Assembly (NCBI GenBank): GCA_029565815.1
Contig: JAKQNL010000045.1
Location: 1 to 8,410 of the forward strand
Direction: 5' to 3'
DNA from: Spirochaetota bacterium
Lineage (GTDB): Bacteria; Spirochaetota; Spirochaetia; Treponematales; UBA12059
DNA length: 8,410 bases
Shown here: positions 5,997-8,410 of the stretch, piece by piece
How the letters are laid out: each line of letters begins with the position of its first letter
How positions within the stretch are numbered: position 1 is the first letter of the stretch
Translations under genes and position numbers: made by a program
The notes under the pieces: generated by a model
The model's input: only the letters and a program-made list of their open reading frames with translations
The model's database searches: none
Told to the model about the DNA's origin: nothing

Positions 5997-7721
5997 CTAT
6001 CGGCGTTTGCCAAATAGATTCCGTATCGAACCGAGCAAGCCCTGCGAGCCCGAGTCTTCGTCGTCGCCAGCCTTGGCCGGCTCCGCTGTGCCGGTCTCTA
6101 GTGCCTGTTTTGGCTGGGCTTTCCGCGGAAGGCTGCTTTTCCCGTAGCGCTCGCGGTACAGCTTCATGCGCTCTTCCATGGGCAGTGCATAGGGGTCTGG
6201 GCGAGCGCTCGCTGGCCGCTGATCTTGACGAGCTCTGCCGCTGGCCTGCCGTTGCTGCTCTTGCCGCTTTATTTCCTCTGGAGCCTGGCCTCTGTTTTGA
6301 GCAGCGCTAGGGTTTCCGCCTTTGTTCCTGGCTTTCCGCGAGTGTTTGGCGGCTGGTTTGGTAGCTGCCTCTTGTTTGGGCTGCGCGCTACGGACGGCCG
6401 ATGCACTGTCCCGGCTCTGGCTTAAGCGAGGATTAGCCCCGGTAAGGGCCGCTATATCCGCCTGAATGGACTGCGCGTTTCTGCCGTCGTAGCGGCCGCC
6501 GTCGTCGCGTTTGTCTGCCGCACGCTTGTCTGCCGGGTATTTGTCCACGGGCCGTGAACGCCCATCGTGCGCACGGGTTTGTGCCAGCTGAGACACAGGC
6601 TGGCTCATGCTTTTATTTTCAGCTACAAACATGGACCGGTCCACGGCTTCCACAGTCAGGGCATGTCCCAACACCCGTTCCACGTCCGCAAGGCCAAGGG
6701 CGTAACGCTCGCACACAAAATTGAAAACCGACGCTCCGTTCCGCTTCTGGTCCAGCGCGGCCAAACGCTGGACATACAACTCGCCTTCCAGCGGAATATC
6801 CCAGTTGAACACACGGCCAGCCCAGGCAGCTTGCAGCCCGCGCGCGCCTTCGTCGATCAGCACCAGTACGGCTACACGACCACTCCGGGCGTCGCCGAAT
6901 ATGGCGTCCCTGCGCTGACCGCTGCCAAACACGCATTCCGCCTTATGGCCGTTTTCCTGTAAACGCCGTACCAGCTCCATAGCGCTGTCTTTGAGGTTAC
7001 AAAATGCCGCAACGGGCCGGGCCGTATCCTTTGCCAGTAGACCAAGTAAGAGCGGCAGTTTATCCGTGGCATCCACGAACCAGCTGCGGCTCGGTGCGGC
7101 TTTGGAGGATTCGCCCTCGTCGTTTAGGAACAATTTCTGCGGATCGCCGGCTATTTCCTTGGCCAGCATGCGCTCCGTATGGCCAAAGCGCTGCGAAACA
7201 GCCAGCGTGCTGCGTTGCTCCTGCGGCATCAGGCAGGCAGTAATAGACACAAGGCTGGCTGCAAGCCCGAGGTCCACCACGGCATCCATATCCGGAACAA
7301 GCACAAGGCCGTACACCGATGCATCGATACGGCCGGATTGGGCACGATTCAGCATGGTTTGTAGCGGAGCTAGGAGCACACGAGCACTGGCATCGACAGA
7401 ACCCGAATCCTTGCCGGCCGTCTCTACCGTAAAACTACCGGCGCTGGCAAAGGGCTCCAAGGCCCTAGCCAAGGCAGCCACATCCTGATCTCCCGCTGTT
7501 AGTATGAGGGCTTTTCCATCCGGCCTGGATACAAGCCAGCGGCACAATGCCGCCATAATGCAAGGCAGCGTATGTAGGCCCAAGTTTGCATGTATGCTTA
7601 CGCTCTGGCCAGAAGCCGCAACCAGGGCCGAAAGGTTACGCTCGTGCACAAGCGCAGCTCGGTGCCCACCTCGTTCAAGCACGGAGGCTATCAACGTATC
7701 ATCGTTTTGTCTAATTTCCAT
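5997..7721 (-). CDS. DEAD-box-helicase-like protein with degenerate ATPase motifs (probable pseudo-helicase)
   Basis: 574 residues. The order of elements follows a DEAD-box RNA helicase: RecA-like domain 1 (about 1-200) and domain 2 (about 218-355). Active DEAD-box proteins bind ATP through the Q motif and motif I and hydrolyse it with motifs II and VI. Here the Q-motif Gln is missing (ALVHERN at 23-29), motif I is ANLGLHT (45-51) in place of A-x-T-G-S-G-K-T, motif II is VPDMD (142-146) in place of DEAD, motif III SAT is AVSQ (174-177), motif V is LIDEGARGLQ (288-297), and motif VI is VQRLAALDQ (317-325) in place of HRIGRTGR. Residues 370-574 are low-complexity, rich in R, K, Q, A and D, and probably disordered, with a conserved-looking MEERMKLYRERYG (515-527) and a basic end (NLFGKRR). 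It probably binds RNA or a partner without unwinding; that is inferred. I chose the ATG at 7721; a TTG at 7730 is the alternative, and neither has a good ribosome binding site. It ends in TAG. Confidence 0.8.
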   Translation of the reverse strand: MEIRQNDDTLIASVLERGGHRAALVHERNLSALVAASGQSVSIHANLGLHTLPCIMAALCRWLVSRPDGKALILTAGDQDVAALARALEPFASAGSFTVETAGKDSGSVDASARVLLAPLQTMLNRAQSGRIDASVYGLVLVPDMDAVVDLGLAASLVSITACLMPQEQRSTLAVSQRFGHTERMLAKEIAGDPQKLFLNDEGESSKAAPSRSWFVDATDKLPLLLGLLAKDTARPVAAFCNLKDSAMELVRRLQENGHKAECVFGSGQRRDAIFGDARSGRVAVLVLIDEGARGLQAAWAGRVFNWDIPLEGELYVQRLAALDQKRNGASVFNFVCERYALGLADVERVLGHALTVEAVDRSMFVAENKSMSQPVSQLAQTRAHDGRSRPVDKYPADKRAADKRDDGGRYDGRNAQSIQADIAALTGANPRLSQSRDSASAVRSAQPKQEAATKPAAKHSRKARNKGGNPSAAQNRGQAPEEIKRQEQQRQASGRARQDQRPASARPDPYALPMEERMKLYRERYGKSSLPRKAQPKQALETGTAEPAKAGDDEDSGSQGLLGSIRNLFGKRR

Positions 7722-7772
7722 ACCTATCAAACCCGCTTGCTTTCATGGTGATGAATGTACATTCGCAGGCTA

Positions 7773-7801
7773 ACTATAGCGCACACAGGCAGCATTGTGA
7801 A
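7773..7801 (-). promoter_or_regulatory. Promoter for the helicase-like gene
   Basis: TTCACA (7796-7801) and TATAGT (7773-7778) on the minus strand, each 5 of 6 to sigma-70 consensus, with an ideal 17-base spacer. Predicted transcription start is near 7766, giving a leader of about 45 bases. This is the best promoter match in the window. Confidence 0.65.
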
Positions 7802-7826
7802 GTTTAGGCATGCCAACGAAGCTGTT

Positions 7827-7913
7827 TAGTGTTACGAAGCTTTGGGATGGGCTACGTGCAAAGCTAAGCAAATGGGTACTCTTCGCTCATTATCCCAAAG
7901 CTTCGTAACACTA
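7827..7913. repeat. Perfect 22-bp inverted repeat with 43-base loop in the divergent intergenic region
   Basis: The left arm (7827-7848, beginning TAGTGTTACGAAGC) and right arm (7892-7913, ending GCTTCGTAACACTA) are exact reverse complements with no bulge. The loop is 7849-7891. Neither side is followed by a run of T, so it is not a standard terminator, and both predicted promoters point away from it, so neither mRNA should contain it. It contains no open reading frame of note. Options are a small palindromic mobile element (MITE-like), a binding or pairing site at DNA level, or an unannotated structured RNA. Conserved perfect pairing over 22 bp is very unlikely by chance. Confidence 0.9.
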
Positions 7914-7918
7914 GCACC

Positions 7919-7937
7919 AAGCCGCCACAGTCGGCTT
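7919..7937. other. Small hairpin beside the inverted repeat
   Basis: AAGCCG (7919-7924) and CGGCTT (7932-7937) pair perfectly around a 7-base loop, six bases to the right of the large inverted repeat. There is no U-tract. It may be part of the same element or chance; a six-bp stem alone is weak evidence. Confidence 0.3.
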
Positions 7938-7989
7938 CTGCGCCACTCGCGTATAGATAAAACCTACACTATATAGACCTTTTAATACC

Positions 7990-8018
7990 TTGACGAATCC
8001 AAGCGTTCTTGCGAGAAT
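7990..8018 (+). promoter_or_regulatory. Promoter for the NADH dehydrogenase-like gene
   Basis: TTGACG (7990-7995, 5 of 6 to consensus) and GAGAAT (8013-8018, 4 of 6) with a 17-base spacer. The predicted leader is about 85 bases, ending in the AAGGAG before the start codon. Within the leader, bases 8054-8074 can fold into a 7-bp stem with one bulge and a U-rich loop. Apart from the two promoters, the large inverted repeat and these hairpins, I see nothing else in the 7722-8111 region. Confidence 0.5.
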
Positions 8019-8100
8019 CAATATGTCCAAAATCTTTAGACTGCCCCGCTCCATGCTCCGTTTTTGCGGATGCAGAAGCCGATTGGCAGCAACACGGCGC

Positions 8101-8106
8101 AAGGAG
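8101..8106 (+). promoter_or_regulatory. Ribosome binding site of the NADH dehydrogenase-like gene
   Basis: AAGGAG five bases before the ATG at 8112. It fixes the start and rules out reading frames that begin further upstream. Confidence 0.85.
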
Positions 8107-8111
8107 ATATC

Positions 8112-8410
8112 ATGGCCGATACCAAGAAGATACTGATACTCGGCGGAGGCTACGGCGGCGTATGGGCCGGGAAGATCCTGGAAAAGCGCTTCCGCAAAGA
8201 CCCCAGCGTGCAGATAACGCTGGTGGACAAGCGCCCATTCCACACGCTCATGACCGAACTGCACGAGGTGGCCGGCTGGCGCACCGAGCCGGAATCCATA
8301 CAGGTAAGTTTTAAGAAAATATTCGGCGCACGCAAAATCGACTGCGTGGTGGACGAAATCACCTCGGTCGACTTCAAGGGCAAAAAGGCCACCGGAAAAC
8401 TAGCCTCCTA
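8112..8410 (+). CDS. Type II NADH dehydrogenase-like FAD oxidoreductase (N-terminal part)
   Basis: The first 99 residues of a flavoprotein that would pass electrons from NAD(P)H to quinone or another acceptor without pumping protons, usually at the inner face of the membrane. Residues 6-20 (KILILGGGYGGVWAG) form the beta-strand and glycine-rich turn of an FAD-binding Rossmann fold; ITLVDKR at about 35-41 ends with the acidic residue that holds the ribose; and HTLMTELHEVAG (about 44-55) followed by EPESIQVSFKKIF matches the Ndh-2 pattern (YH-x4-L-x-E-V-A-x-G, then EP-x-I-x3-L-x-x-I). Related proteins run about 400-650 residues, so most of the gene lies beyond the window. It is divergent from the helicase-like gene, with its own promoter. 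Whether the acceptor is quinone or a different partner cannot be told from this fragment. Confidence 0.88.
   Translation, partial: MADTKKILILGGGYGGVWAGKILEKRFRKDPSVQITLVDKRPFHTLMTELHEVAGWRTEPESIQVSFKKIFGARKIDCVVDEITSVDFKGKKATGKLAS

Noticed and set aside
7827..7913. Integron attC recombination site
   Set aside because: attC sites carry RYYYAAC and GTTRRRY ends and bulged extra-helical bases; this repeat has neither, and its arms are perfect.
7827..7913. Bidirectional terminator
   Set aside because: It lies between divergent, not convergent, genes and neither arm is followed by a T run.
7911..8264. Minus-strand 117-codon open frame over the right-hand divergent region
   Set aside because: It overlaps the NADH dehydrogenase-like start antisense and has no supporting ribosome binding site or motif.

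Overview
The window comes from a bacterium with moderately high GC (sampled lines of the large gene are near 60% G+C), AGGAG-type ribosome binding sites and tightly packed genes. The largest gene encodes an oxygen-sensitive type of ATP-driven iron-sulfur electron donor (2-hydroxyacyl-CoA dehydratase activase family). Together with ferritin and a non-proton-pumping NADH dehydrogenase, this points to an anaerobe or an oxygen-tolerant fermenter. The 7TM/zinc-ribbon sensor and the short EER-x-YRERYG block in the helicase-like protein remind me of spirochaetes, but that is memory-based and not proven by this sequence.

Layout, right to left on the minus strand: (i) 7721-5997 encodes a protein with the two-domain layout of a DEAD-box RNA helicase, but nearly every ATPase motif is destroyed; it has a long, charged, low-complexity tail. 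(ii) 5945-5283 encodes a seven-helix membrane protein that stops at an amber codon. The same frame stays open for another 51 codons (to 5127) and encodes a recognisable CxxC...CPxC tail, so this is one gene split by a TAG. (iii) 5001-574 encodes a 1475-residue protein with two activase (ASKHA ATPase) modules followed by iron-sulfur and dehydratase-like regions and a Cys-rich tail. (iv) After a strong intrinsic terminator at 528-485, 451-1 encodes a non-haem ferritin, cut by the window edge about 15 residues before its expected end.

On the plus strand, 8112 to the right edge holds the N-terminal 99 residues of a type II NADH dehydrogenase-like flavoprotein. It is divergent from the pseudo-helicase gene. 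The 390-base region between them has a good promoter for each direction and, between those promoters, a perfect 22-bp inverted repeat with a 43-base loop.

The best leads for new biology are the amber-interrupted membrane/zinc-ribbon protein, the ATPase-dead DEAD-box-like protein, the single-chain double activase, the divergent-region inverted repeat, and the terminator hairpin placed between a candidate promoter and the ferritin start codon. I saw no CRISPR array, insertion sequence, tRNA or rRNA.
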